From Xanthomonas sp. CFBP 8443 (GTDB taxonomy: Bacteria; Pseudomonadota; Gammaproteobacteria; Xanthomonadales; Xanthomonadaceae), in assembly GCF_025666195.1 (NCBI RefSeq), contig NZ_CP102592.1:2170001-2234000 (forward strand): a stretch of DNA of 64,000 bases, given 5' to 3'. The notes beneath the pieces are model-generated. The model saw nothing but the letters and a program-made list of their open reading frames with translations. It searched no databases and was not told the DNA's origin. Shown one piece after another: positions 8,608 to 17,780 of this stretch. How positions within the stretch are numbered: position 1 is the first letter of the stretch; each line of letters begins with the position of its first letter. The position numbers and the translations under genes are program-made.

Positions 8608-10233
8608 ATGCACCGCTACCTAGCCTATGTCGCCAGCTGCGTGCTGCTGGCGCTGTCCATCGCCCTGTGCGCGATCTGGCCGCTGTGGGGCTGGGGCGTG
8701 GCCGCGTTCGCGGTCCTGGCGCTGCTCGGCACCTGGGACCTGCTGCAGACCCGCAGCACGCTGCGCCGCAACTATCCGATCCTGGCGCATTTCCGCTACG
8801 GGCTGGAATCGGTGGGCCCGGAGATGCGCCAGTATTTCCTGCAGAGCGACATCGAGGAGGCGCCGTTCTCGCGCCAGCAGCGCGCGCTGGTCTACCAGCG
8901 CGCCAAGAACGTGATGGACGTGGTCCCGTTCGGCACCCTGCGCAGCGCCTACGCCACCGACTACGAGTGGATCAACCACTCGCTGGCCACCAGCGAGATC
9001 GCCGACCACGATTTCCGCATCACCATCGGCGCCGGCTGCGCGCAGCCGTACTCGGCCAGCGTGTTCAACATCTCGGCGATGAGCTTCGGCGCGCTGTCGG
9101 CCAACGCGGTGCGCGCGCTCAACGAAGGCGCGCGCCGCGGCGGCTTCTACCACGACACCGGCGAAGGCTCGATCTCGCCGTACCACCGCGAATGCGGCGG
9201 CGACCTGGTGTGGGAGATCGGCTCGGGCTACTTCGGCTGCCGCGACGCGGACGGGCGTTTCAGCGAGGAACGCTTCGTCGCCAACGCCGCGCTGGCGCAG
9301 GTCAAGATGATCGAGATCAAGCTGTCGCAGGGCGCCAAGCCCGGCCATGGCGGAGTGCTGCCGGCGGCCAAGGTCAGCGCCGAGATCGCCGCCACCCGCG
9401 GCGTGGCGATGGGCCAGAACTGCGTGTCGCCGTCGCGGCATTCGGCGTTCTCCACGCCGCTGCAGCTGCTGCAGTTCGTGGCCCGGCTGCGCGAGCTGTC
9501 CGGCGGCAAGCCGACCGGGTTCAAGCTGGCGATCGGGCATCCGTGGGAGTGGTTCGCGATCGCCAAGGCGATGCAGGAAAGCGCGCTGTACCCGGACTTC
9601 ATCGTGATCGATGGTGCCGAGGGCGGCACCGGCGCGGCGCCGGCCGAGTTCATCGACCACGTCGGCGTGCCGATGCACGAGGCGTTGCTGCTGGTGCACA
9701 ACACCCTGGTCGGGCTGGACGTCCGCGAGCGGATCAAGCTCGGCGCGGCCGGCAAGATCACCAGCGCGTTCGACATCGCGCGCACCCTGGCGCTGGGCGC
9801 GGACTGGTGCAACGCCGGGCGCGGCTTCATGTTCGCGCTGGGCTGCATCCAGTCGCTGAGCTGCCACAGCGACCGCTGCCCGACCGGCATCGCCACCCAG
9901 GACCAGCGCCGCTGGAAGCACTTGGACCCGACCGACAAGGCGGTGCGCGTGCAGCACTACCACGCCAATACGCTGAAGGCGCTGCGCGAACTGCTCAGCG
10001 CCGCCGGCCTGCAAGATCCGTCGCAGCTGGGGCCGGAGCACATCCTGCGCCGCATCTCGCAGGTCGAGATCCGCTCGCTGGCGTCGCTGTACCGCTACCT
10101 GGAGCCGGGCGAGCTGCTGCGCGACGGCGTGCCCGACCACGCGGTGTTCCAGGAGTACTGGGCCGACGCGCGCAGCGATTCGTTCCAGCCGCCGGCGCGG
10201 ATCCGCAGCCTGCGCGAGAGCAAGTCGCGATGA
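8608..10233 (+). CDS. Membrane-anchored FMN-binding glutamate synthase (GltB-like) family protein
   Basis: The 541-aa protein has two hydrophobic N-terminal segments (about residues 5-45) followed by the FMN-binding alpha/beta barrel of the glutamate synthase large subunit. Visible marks are NISAMSFGALSANAV, TGEGSISPYH, KPGHGGVLPAAKV, DGAEGGTGAAP, and a C-x5-C-x4-C set (Cys413, Cys419, Cys424 in CIQSLSCHSDRCPTG), equivalent to the [3Fe-4S] ligands of GltB. It lacks the N-terminal glutaminase and the C-terminal GXGXG domain, so it is not a full glutamate synthase. The redox reaction and partners are unknown. The start at 8608 follows GAGGAACGCG. The downstream acetyltransferase overlaps its stop codon. 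Confidence 0.88.
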   Translation: MHRYLAYVASCVLLALSIALCAIWPLWGWGVAAFAVLALLGTWDLLQTRSTLRRNYPILAHFRYGLESVGPEMRQYFLQSDIEEAPFSRQQRALVYQRAKNVMDVVPFGTLRSAYATDYEWINHSLATSEIADHDFRITIGAGCAQPYSASVFNISAMSFGALSANAVRALNEGARRGGFYHDTGEGSISPYHRECGGDLVWEIGSGYFGCRDADGRFSEERFVANAALAQVKMIEIKLSQGAKPGHGGVLPAAKVSAEIAATRGVAMGQNCVSPSRHSAFSTPLQLLQFVARLRELSGGKPTGFKLAIGHPWEWFAIAKAMQESALYPDFIVIDGAEGGTGAAPAEFIDHVGVPMHEALLLVHNTLVGLDVRERIKLGAAGKITSAFDIARTLALGADWCNAGRGFMFALGCIQSLSCHSDRCPTGIATQDQRRWKHLDPTDKAVRVQHYHANTLKALRELLSAAGLQDPSQLGPEHILRRISQVEIRSLASLYRYLEPGELLRDGVPDHAVFQEYWADARSDSFQPPARIRSLRESKSR

Positions 10234-10739
10234 GCGCCGACACCGCGCCGGCGCCGCCGTTCCAGCTGCGGCCGGCGACGCCGGCGGACATCGACGCGAT
10301 GTGGGCGTTGCGCACGCGCTGCGTGCGCGAGGTGTGCCGTTCGCACTATCCGCCGGCAGTGATCGAGGCCTGGGCGGCGGCGCCCGCGCCGGCGAACTAC
10401 CAGCAAGTGCTCGGCAGCGGCGCCGGCGTCCTCGCCGAAGACAGCGCCGGCCGTCTGTTCGGTTTCGGCGTCGCCGACCTGGCCGGCAACGAGATCGACG
10501 GCCTATTCGTCGCGCCAGAGGCGCAGGGCACCGGCCTGGGAGGCCGCCTGCTGCGCGCGCTGGAAGCGAAGCTGCCACCGGCAACACGCATCCACATGGC
10601 GGCGGCGCTCAATGCGGTCGCGTTCTACAGCGCGCACGGCTACGTGGTGGTGCGCGAGGGCAGCTACGCGCATCCCAGCGGAATCACGCTGGAATGTGTG
10701 TACATGGAAAAGTTTGGCGCAGCGGCATCAGGCGCATGA
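10230..10739 (+). CDS. GNAT-family N-acetyltransferase
   Basis: Predicted acetyl-CoA-dependent acetyltransferase of 169 aa. The GNAT core is seen in FQLRPATPADIDAMWALR at the N-terminus, the beta-4 strand NEIDGLFVAPEAQGTGLGGRLLRAL with the Q/G-x-G-x-G/A acetyl-CoA loop (QGTGLG), and the late NAVAFYSAHGY. The ATG overlaps the preceding GltB-like stop (ATGA), so the two are translationally coupled. The substrate cannot be read from sequence. Confidence 0.88.
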   Translation: MSADTAPAPPFQLRPATPADIDAMWALRTRCVREVCRSHYPPAVIEAWAAAPAPANYQQVLGSGAGVLAEDSAGRLFGFGVADLAGNEIDGLFVAPEAQGTGLGGRLLRALEAKLPPATRIHMAAALNAVAFYSAHGYVVVREGSYAHPSGITLECVYMEKFGAAASGA

Positions 10740-10948
10740 GGCGCCGGGTGCTATTGCAGCCAGCATGGCCTGGTCGCGCTGCACGGCGACCGCGGCATGG
10801 CACGGCATACTCGCTCGCGCATCTCCGCTGGTAGAACAGTTATTGCGCGCGAACCCACTGAGCGCGATATCCGCTCAAGCACCGCAATAGCACCGTTCCA
10901 AGCCCATCGCGAAAGCGCAAGCTTTTCCGAGTCCCGAGTCCCGAGTCC
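10740..10948. other. Intergenic region with GAGTCCC micro-repeat
   Basis: Convergent gene ends. Positions 10930-10949 carry three GAGTCCC units (period 8) directly next to the flavoprotein stop codon. No further gene or clear terminator is seen. Confidence 0.5.
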
Positions 10949-12202
10949 CTATCCACGCCCCAGCCACGCCACCGCCCCGCGCCCGGCGCGCAGCCCGCTG
11001 GCGAAACAGGCGCTGAGCAGATAGCCGCCGGTGGGCGCTTCCCAGTCGAGCATCTCGCCGGCGCAGAAGGTGCCGGGCAGAGCGTGCAGCATCAGCGCCG
11101 GGTCCAGCGCCTCCAGGCGCACGCCGCCGGCGCTGCTGATCGCCTCGGCCAGCGGGCGCGGGCGCTGCAGGGTCAGCGGCAGCCGTTTCAGCGTGGCCGC
11201 CGCGCGCGCCGGATCGTCGCCGGCCTGCTTGCCGAGGACCTCGAACAGCAGCGCCGCCTTGACCCCGTCGATGCCGGCCTGGCGCCGCAGGTGCTCGCCG
11301 AAGCTGCGCCCGCCGCGCGGCTTGCCCAGCTCGGCCTGCAGCCGTGCCAGATCGCGGCCCGGCGCCAGGTCTAGCCACAACGTGGTCGGTCCATGCGCGG
11401 CGATGGCCTCGCGCAGGTCCGCCGACAGCGCATAGACCAGGCTGCCTTCGATGCCGTGTTCGCCGACCACGCACTCGCCCTGCAAGGCGTGTTCGCGTCC
11501 CTGTGCATCGTGCCAGTGCGCGACCACCGGCTTCAGCGGCGCGCCGGCATGACGTTCGCGGAAATGCGCGCTCCAGTCGATATCGAAGCCGCAGTTGGCC
11601 GGCTGCAGCGGTGCGACCTCGACGCCGCGCGCGCGCAGCGTGTCCTGCCAGGCGCCGTCGGAACCCAGTTGCGGCCAACTGCCGCCGCCCAGCGCCAGCA
11701 CGCAGGCGTCGGCGTGGACCGCGCGCTCGCCCTCGGCGCTGGCGAAGCGCAGCGTGCCGTCGCCGTTCCAGCCCAGCCAGCGGTGCTGCACGTGGAAGCG
11801 CACCCCGGCCTCCTTCAGCCGCCGCACCCAGCCGCGCAGCAGCGGCGCGGCCTTGCGGTCCAGCGGGAACACGCGACCGGAACTGCCGACGTAGGTCTCC
11901 ACGCCCTGCGCCTGCGCCCAGGCGCGCAGCGCGTCGGCATCGAAGTCGGCCAGCCACGCGCCGACCTGCGCGGCGCGCTCGCGGTAGCGCGAGACGAACA
12001 GCGCGAACGGATCGGAGTGGGTCAGGTTGAGCCCGCCCTTGCCGGCGATCAGGAACTTGCGCCCGACCGAACCCTTGCCCTCATACACGTCGACCTCGGC
12101 GCCGGCGGCGCGCGCGGTCTCGGCGGCGATCAGCCCGGCCGGGCCACCGCCGACGATGGCGATGCGGCCGCGCACGGCGGCGGCGAGCTTGCTGGCGGGC
12201 AT
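10949..12202 (-). CDS. NAD(P)/FAD-dependent oxidoreductase, BaiN/HI0933-like flavoprotein
   Basis: Soluble 417-aa flavoprotein. An N-terminal dinucleotide-binding motif IAIVGGGPAGLIAAE (residues ~14-28) is followed by GRKFLIAGKGGLNLTHS, VFPLDRKAAPLLRGW, ACVLALGGGSWPQLG, and a C-terminal FAD-binding AGEMLDWEAPTGGYLLSACFASG. These segments define the HI0933/YhiN/BaiN family (the TIGR03862 subgroup is a good match). The reaction is undetermined. It ends 13 nt upstream-side of the FKBP gene on the same strand, suggesting an operon FKBP then flavoprotein. Confidence 0.9.
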   Translation of the reverse strand: MPASKLAAAVRGRIAIVGGGPAGLIAAETARAAGAEVDVYEGKGSVGRKFLIAGKGGLNLTHSDPFALFVSRYRERAAQVGAWLADFDADALRAWAQAQGVETYVGSSGRVFPLDRKAAPLLRGWVRRLKEAGVRFHVQHRWLGWNGDGTLRFASAEGERAVHADACVLALGGGSWPQLGSDGAWQDTLRARGVEVAPLQPANCGFDIDWSAHFRERHAGAPLKPVVAHWHDAQGREHALQGECVVGEHGIEGSLVYALSADLREAIAAHGPTTLWLDLAPGRDLARLQAELGKPRGGRSFGEHLRRQAGIDGVKAALLFEVLGKQAGDDPARAAATLKRLPLTLQRPRPLAEAISSAGGVRLEALDPALMLHALPGTFCAGEMLDWEAPTGGYLLSACFASGLRAGRGAVAWLGRG

Positions 12203-12215
12203 CGGCGTTGCCGGC

Positions 12216-12659
12216 TCAGCGCGGCTTGACGTCGAGCAGCTCGACCTCGAACACCAGCGAGGCGTTCGGCGGGATCACCCCGCCGGCGCCGCTGGCGCCG
12301 TAGCCGTAGTCGGACGGAATCATCAACTTGCGCTTGCCGCCCACGCGCATGCCGGCCACACCTTCGTCCCAGCCGCGGATCACCTGGCCGCCGCCGAGCG
12401 CGAAGCTGAAGGGCTGGCCATGGTCGGCGGAGGCGTCGAACTTCTCGCCGCGCTGGTCCTTGGCGTTCTCGTCGTACAGCCAGCCGGTGTAGTGCACGGT
12501 CACCTGGCTGCCGGGCCGCGCCTCGGCGCCGCTGCCGACGCGCTCGTCGATCATCTGGAACGCGGCGATGCTGCCGCCGGGCGGCGGACCCGGCGGCGTG
12601 CAGCCGCTCAGCAGCCACACCGGCAACGACAGGCTCAACAGCAACAGGACACGGCGCAT
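12216..12659 (-). CDS. FKBP-type peptidyl-prolyl isomerase, lipoprotein
   Basis: Predicted envelope prolyl isomerase of 147 aa. The ATG at 12659 gives a clean lipoprotein signal (MRRVLLLLSLSLPVWLLSGC) with lipobox LSGC; two upstream in-frame ATGs would put a charged stretch before it. The mature part is one FKBP domain: GSQVTVHYTGWLYDENAKD, GQPFSFALGGGQVIRGWDEG, PSDYGYGASGAGGVIPPNASLVFEVELLDV. The proline-rich linker TPPGPPPGGS follows the lipidated Cys. It is first of two genes with the flavoprotein. Confidence 0.92.
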   Translation of the reverse strand: MRRVLLLLSLSLPVWLLSGCTPPGPPPGGSIAAFQMIDERVGSGAEARPGSQVTVHYTGWLYDENAKDQRGEKFDASADHGQPFSFALGGGQVIRGWDEGVAGMRVGGKRKLMIPSDYGYGASGAGGVIPPNASLVFEVELLDVKPR

Positions 12660-12724
12660 GCGGTCATCCATGGCGAACAGGGCATGCAAGGGTAGCGCAT
12701 CGCCGCAGCGGCTATCATCGGCGC

Positions 12725-13090
12725 ATGGCCAAACTGCTGCTCAACCTGCGCAACGTCCCCGACGACGAACTCGCCGACGTGCGCGCGCTGCTGGATGCCG
12801 CGCGCATCGACTACTACGAGACGCGTCCCGGCACCTTCGGCATTTCTTCCGGCGGCGTGTGGCTGCGCGAGGACGCCGAACAGGCGCGGGCCAAGGCGTT
12901 GCTGGCCGACTACCAGGCCCAGCGCGGCGAACGCGCCCGCGCCGAGCGCGCCGCCGCCTTGCGCGACGGCAGCGCCGAGACCTTCGCGACGCTGCGGCGG
13001 CGGCGCCCGCTGTTCGTGCTGGCCACGCTGCTGGGCATGCTGCTGATCGCCTCGCTGGTGCTGCTGCCGTTCTTCCTGTTGCGCGGCTAG
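12725..13090 (+). CDS. DUF6164-like small membrane protein
   Basis: 121-aa protein starting MAKLLLNLRNVPDDELADVR. The N-terminal half is a small alpha/beta domain with DYYETRPGTFGISSGGVWL, the middle is a charged helix (QRGERARAERAAALRDG), and the C-terminus is a single transmembrane segment (residues ~97-118) ending LLRG. I match it to the DUF6164 family of xanthomonads from memory. The function is unknown. Confidence 0.8.
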   Translation: MAKLLLNLRNVPDDELADVRALLDAARIDYYETRPGTFGISSGGVWLREDAEQARAKALLADYQAQRGERARAERAAALRDGSAETFATLRRRRPLFVLATLLGMLLIASLVLLPFFLLRG

Positions 13091-13275
13091 GGCCGGCGCG
13101 CGATCAGATAGGGCACGGCAATCCTGGGCACGGTCGCGTGTCCGGCGGGGGGCCGTCGGTCAGCGCCTCATCGACATCGTTCCCACGTTCTCCTTGCCCG
13201 CTCGCGCGCGAACGCGGAGGCCTGGAGCACTTGCGACGGCGGCTTCGCCGGTGCGCCGCAGGCTAAAATGCGCCG

Positions 13276-14031
13276 ATGATCGCCAATACCGCCGCCTACC
13301 ATTTCGTCGCCATCGCCGATCCCGACGCGCTCGCCGCGCAATTGCAGGACCGGGCGCAGGCCGGCGGGTTGCGCGGCACCATCCTGGTCGCGGGCGAGGG
13401 CATCAACCTGTTCCTGGCCGGCGAGCCGCAGGCGATCGACGCGTTCTACGCGCAGCTGCGCGCCGACCCGCGTTTCGCCGCGCTGCGGGTCAAGACCAGC
13501 AGCAGCGCGCAGCAGCCGTTCGCGCGGCTGAAGACCAAGGTCAAGCCGGAGATCATCAGCTTCCGCCGCGATGCCGCCTCGCCGCTGGCCGCCGAACGCG
13601 CCCCGGCGGTGGCGCCGGCCACGCTGCAGCGCTGGCTGCGCCAGGGCCACGACGACACCGGTCGCCGCGTGGTGCTGCTGGATACGCGCAATGCGCAGGA
13701 AGTGGCGTACGGCAGCTTCGCCGGCGCGCTGACCCTGCCGATCGTCAAGTTCACCGACTTGCCCGAGGCGCTGGCGCCGCATCGCGCCGAACTGGCCGAC
13801 GCCACCGTGGTCAGTTTCTGCACCGGCGGCATCCGCTGCGAGAAGGCGGCGCTGTGGATGCGCGCCGACGGCATGGACAACGTGCTGCAGCTGGACGGCG
13901 GCATCCTCGGCTACTTCGAGGAAGTGGGCGGCGAGGGCTACGACGGCCGCTGCTTCGTGTTCGACGAACGCGTGGCGCTGGACCCGCAGCTGCAGCCGCT
14001 GGTGGATTTCGCGGCGCCGGTGAGCGATTGA
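13276..14031 (+). CDS. trhO: tRNA uridine(34) hydroxylase / rhodanese-related TrhO (UPF0176)
   Basis: Members of this family hydroxylate U34 of some tRNAs in an oxygen-dependent reaction, leading to 5-methoxy- and 5-carboxymethoxyuridine. The 251-aa protein has the N-terminal UPF0176 domain (GLRGTILVAGEGINLFLAG), then a rhodanese domain from ~120 with LLDTRNAQEVAYGSFAGA and the active-site loop CTGGIRCEKAALW containing Cys182. It is shorter at the C-terminus than E. coli TrhO, lacking the terminal Cys-rich extension, as in other short members. Confidence 0.88.
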   Translation: MIANTAAYHFVAIADPDALAAQLQDRAQAGGLRGTILVAGEGINLFLAGEPQAIDAFYAQLRADPRFAALRVKTSSSAQQPFARLKTKVKPEIISFRRDAASPLAAERAPAVAPATLQRWLRQGHDDTGRRVVLLDTRNAQEVAYGSFAGALTLPIVKFTDLPEALAPHRAELADATVVSFCTGGIRCEKAALWMRADGMDNVLQLDGGILGYFEEVGGEGYDGRCFVFDERVALDPQLQPLVDFAAPVSD

Positions 14032-14042
14032 TTGCCGCGGCA

Positions 14043-14369
14043 GGGATTGGGGAGTCGGGATTGGGGATTGGGGATTGGGGATTGGGGATTGGCAAAGGCG
14101 GTCTGCCACGCGACTGACCAAAAATTTGCGCTCTGCAAGCTGGGTTGTCGCCGCGTCATATCAGCGCCTCAAAGGAATCCTCTCTAGCGAATCCCCAATC
14201 CTCAGCGACGAAGCCCGTAAAACGGGTCTGGCCTGGCAAGCGCCCGGTCAGCGCTCCGAGCCGTAGTGTTCTCCAGGAGCAGGAAGCCAGTGGCGCGATG
14301 GCGCACTCGGCCCCTCAGGTCAGGCAGCAGCCGCTTTAACGAATCCCCAATTCCCAATCCCCAATCCCG
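14043..14369. repeat. Intergenic region bracketed by inverted GGGATTGGGGATT arrays
   Basis: Left array 14043-14092 consists of TTGGGGA units repeated about seven times. The right end, 14341-14369, holds the same units on the opposite strand (AATCCCCAATTCCCAATCC). The ~250 bp between them contains no credible gene. A related inverted pair is present at 21208-21305. Confidence 0.75.
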
Positions 14370-14375
14370 ACGCCG

Positions 14376-15182
14376 TCAGGCGTACTGCATCTTGCGCGTC
14401 ATCCCGCCATCGACCACGAAGTCCTGGCCGGTGACGAATCCGGCAGCGTTCGACAACAGGTACACCGCCAGCGCGCCGATGTCCTGCGGCGTGCCGACGC
14501 GGCCGGCGGGGTGCTGCGCATGGTCCTGCCGCGACAGCGCCGGCTTGCGCCGCGCGCTCGGCTTGCGCCAGGCGTCGGTGGCGATCCAGCCCGGGCTGAT
14601 GCAGTTGACCCGCACCGCCGGCCCGGCGCTGATCGCCAGCGCGTGGGTGAAGGCGAGCAGGCCGCCTTTCGCCGCCGCGTAGGCCTCGCTGTCGGGTTCG
14701 GACTGGGAGGCGCGGGTCGAGGCGATGTTGACGATCGCGCCGCCGCCCTCGCTGTCGCGCAGTGGCGCCAGCGCATGCTTGCTGCACAGGAAGGCGCCGC
14801 CCAGACTGGCGCCGAGGCGCCGGTTCCATTCGCGCAGCGACAGGCGCTCCAGCGGACCGGTATGCGGATCGGCGATGCCGGCGTTGTTGACCAGGCCGTC
14901 GATGCGGCCGAACCGCGCCAGCGCGGCGTCGACGAAGCGGCGTACGCCGGCCTCGGCGGCCACGTCCAGGCGCCGGAACAGCGCGCGCTCGCCGGCGTCC
15001 AGTTCGGCCAGGCAGGCGCGGCCGGCCTCGGCGTCCAGATCGCCGAACGCGACCCGGCCGCCGGCGCCGAGCACCGCCTGCACCACGCCGCGGCCGATGC
15101 CCTGCGCGCCGCCGGTGACCAGCACCACGCGGTCGCGCAGCGGCAGGGCGGGAGCGGCGGATGGCGGCGGGATCAGGGACAT
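14376..15182 (-). CDS. SDR-family oxidoreductase
   Basis: Short-chain dehydrogenase/reductase of 268 aa. It shows the NAD(P)-binding VLVTGGAQGIGRGV (TGxxxGIG, residues ~20-33), LVNNAG, the catalytic Ser in NIASTRASQSEPDSEAYAAAKGG with the YxxxK pair, SPGWIATDAW, and the family end GQDFVVDGGMT. An acidic residue after beta-2 (FGDLDAE) favours NAD over NADP. The substrate is unknown. Start chosen at MSLIPPPS, after GAGGGGGGA-like sequence is absent; the next in-frame Met is internal to the domain. Confidence 0.9.
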   Translation of the reverse strand: MSLIPPPSAAPALPLRDRVVLVTGGAQGIGRGVVQAVLGAGGRVAFGDLDAEAGRACLAELDAGERALFRRLDVAAEAGVRRFVDAALARFGRIDGLVNNAGIADPHTGPLERLSLREWNRRLGASLGGAFLCSKHALAPLRDSEGGGAIVNIASTRASQSEPDSEAYAAAKGGLLAFTHALAISAGPAVRVNCISPGWIATDAWRKPSARRKPALSRQDHAQHPAGRVGTPQDIGALAVYLLSNAAGFVTGQDFVVDGGMTRKMQYA

Positions 15183-15287
15183 GGCGGATACCGGCAGGGG
15201 GGAAGGCGGCTAGCGTAGCCAGGCGGCCGTGCAGTCGGCGTTGCCGTTGCGCGTCCGCGCGTAGTGACGACAGATAGCGGGGCGCCC

Positions 15288-15408
15288 GTACCCTCATCCG
15301 CCCCTTCGGGGCACCTTCCCCCAAAAGGGGGCCATGGTCCCGGTGGGAGAAGGGAAGCGCGTGCTTGAGCCCCTCTCCCCCCGGGAGAGGGGTTGGGGTG
15401 AGGGTACG
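15288..15408. repeat. CCCTCATCCGCC hairpin element, copy 1
   Basis: An intergenic block opening CGTACCCTCATCCGCC and closing GGTGAGGGTACG in inverted form. It contains nested hairpins CCCCTTCGGGG, CCCCCAAAAGGGGG and CCTCTCCCCCCGGGAGAGG. The same pieces recur in reverse orientation at 32769-32930, so it is a dispersed repeat rather than chance. It fills most of the gap between the SDR and LLM genes. Confidence 0.85.
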
Positions 15409-15528
15409 CCCGCACGCAAACCCCGGCGCAGCCACGCCGCCACCGCAAATCAGCGTTCCGGCACCAGCCGCTGCAATCGGCGTCCAGCGCCCCCAGTTCT
15501 GGCGAATCGTCTTGCAGGAACACGCTCC

Positions 15529-16524
<996 letters not shown>

Positions 16525-17129
16525 GCATCGTTCCACACCGCAGCCTCGCGCAGCCGCGTTCGCGACCGGCATGGCTGCGCGGCTGCCGCTGCGGCGCGCG
16601 GCGTAGACAAGTCGCGCCACGTCGCCGGTTTTCACTTCGTCTTGCTTGCGCCTGGGATCAGATCGGACGGCGCGCCATGTCCTGGCACGCAGATGGGGAT
16701 CGCGACAGGGGGCGACACATGGAATCCGATTACCAGCCGCCGGCAGCGCGCGGCTGCGGCCTGGAGGCCGCGTTGCAGCAGCTCGCGCTGCATCTGGAAC
16801 ATCTGCAGCGCGACACGCACGGCGCCCGGGCTGCGCAGCCGTCGCGGATGCAGGTGTTCGCAGAGTCTCCGAGTTCCGACTGAGAGAGCCGTCGCCGCGG
16901 GTACGCGCATTGGCTGACGCGATTTGGCAGGCCATGCGGCGCCTGGACCGTGTGCGGGAGCGAGCGCGAGGGTGCGCATGTCGGAGTGACCGATGGCGCC
17001 GCCGCCCGTGTCTGTTCAAACGTGGCGCGGCCTATCCGAATCGCTTCAGCTGACTCTCGAACGACGCAGGCGCAAACCCTACAAGGTCGTCACGAAGCGG
17101 TGCGTGCCGCTACGACGGCGCGCCTCGGG
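16525..17129. other. Intergenic region (605 bp), possible 54-aa reading frame only
   Basis: Convergent gene ends (LLM oxidoreductase on +, ExoD on -). Apart from the weak 54-codon frame listed separately, I see no gene, no strong hairpin and no repeat unit. The region is somewhat less regular in third-position G/C than the flanking genes. Confidence 0.5.
16719..16883 (+). CDS. Possible small protein (54 aa), weak
   Basis: Frame starting MESDYQPPAARGCGLEAAL after an AGGGGGC ribosome-like site. The middle is a plausible amphipathic helix (LEAALQQLALHLEHLQRD). No family is recognised. It could be a chance frame in G+C-rich DNA; the helix and ribosome site are the only positive evidence. Confidence 0.25.
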   Translation: MESDYQPPAARGCGLEAALQQLALHLEHLQRDTHGARAAQPSRMQVFAESPSSD

Positions 17130-17780
17130 CTACAGCTTGTGCATCCATTCGCGGGTCAGATCCACCACCTGGTCCGAGGCCAGGCCCAGGCCGACCGCCA
17201 CCGCGATGCCGCCCAGCCACGACACCAGCATCAGGCCGCCGTCGCGTTCCAGCAGGGCCAGCGAGAACAGCAGCAGGATCGCGCCGAAGGCATAGTTGGT
17301 GAACGGGATCGGCAGCGACAGCAGGATCCCCAGCACCACCAGCAGCAGGCCGCTGAAGGCCCAGGCCGGCGGCGACTCGACCAGCACCGGCAGGCGCGGC
17401 TTGAGCAGCTTGTCCAGCCGTCGCAGCCAGGGCGCGATGCGGCCGACGAAGCGCTGCATGGTGCGCCGGCGCGGGCCGCGTTCGCCGATGAAGCGCGGCA
17501 GCCAGGGCTTGCGCAGGCCGATCAGCATCTGCACGCCGATCAGCGTCACCAGCGGCCCGCTGATGCCGCCGGCCAGGCCCGGCACCGGCAGGAACGCCGG
17601 CAGGATCGCCACGAACAGGAACATGCCGAACGCGCTTTGCTGCAGGTCGGCCAGGATCACCCGCAGCCGCAGCTGCTCGTCCGGATCGCCGAGGATGAAG
17701 GTGTCGAGCAGGGTGCGGATGCCTTCGGCGCGGTAGCCGTCGGCGGCCTCCGCGCCGGGCGTGTCACCCGGTGATGTCAT
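17130..17780 (-). CDS. ExoD-family membrane protein
   Basis: 216-aa inner-membrane protein of the ExoD family, named for a Rhizobium gene affecting exopolysaccharide and alkali tolerance. Four or five hydrophobic segments are visible, including QQSAFGMFLFVAILPAFLPV and VLGILLSLPIPFTNYAFGAI, with the conserved RAEGIRTLLDTF at the N-terminus. The biochemical role is unknown. Its first 17 bases overlap the 3' end of the upstream CorC/HlyC-type gene in another frame, so the pair is cotranscribed. Confidence 0.85.
   Translation of the reverse strand: MTSPGDTPGAEAADGYRAEGIRTLLDTFILGDPDEQLRLRVILADLQQSAFGMFLFVAILPAFLPVPGLAGGISGPLVTLIGVQMLIGLRKPWLPRFIGERGPRRRTMQRFVGRIAPWLRRLDKLLKPRLPVLVESPPAWAFSGLLLVVLGILLSLPIPFTNYAFGAILLLFSLALLERDGGLMLVSWLGGIAVAVGLGLASDQVVDLTREWMHKL

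Noticed and set aside
14043..14092. Possible CRISPR-like array
   Set aside because: The units are 7 bp with no spacers, a simple tandem repeat.
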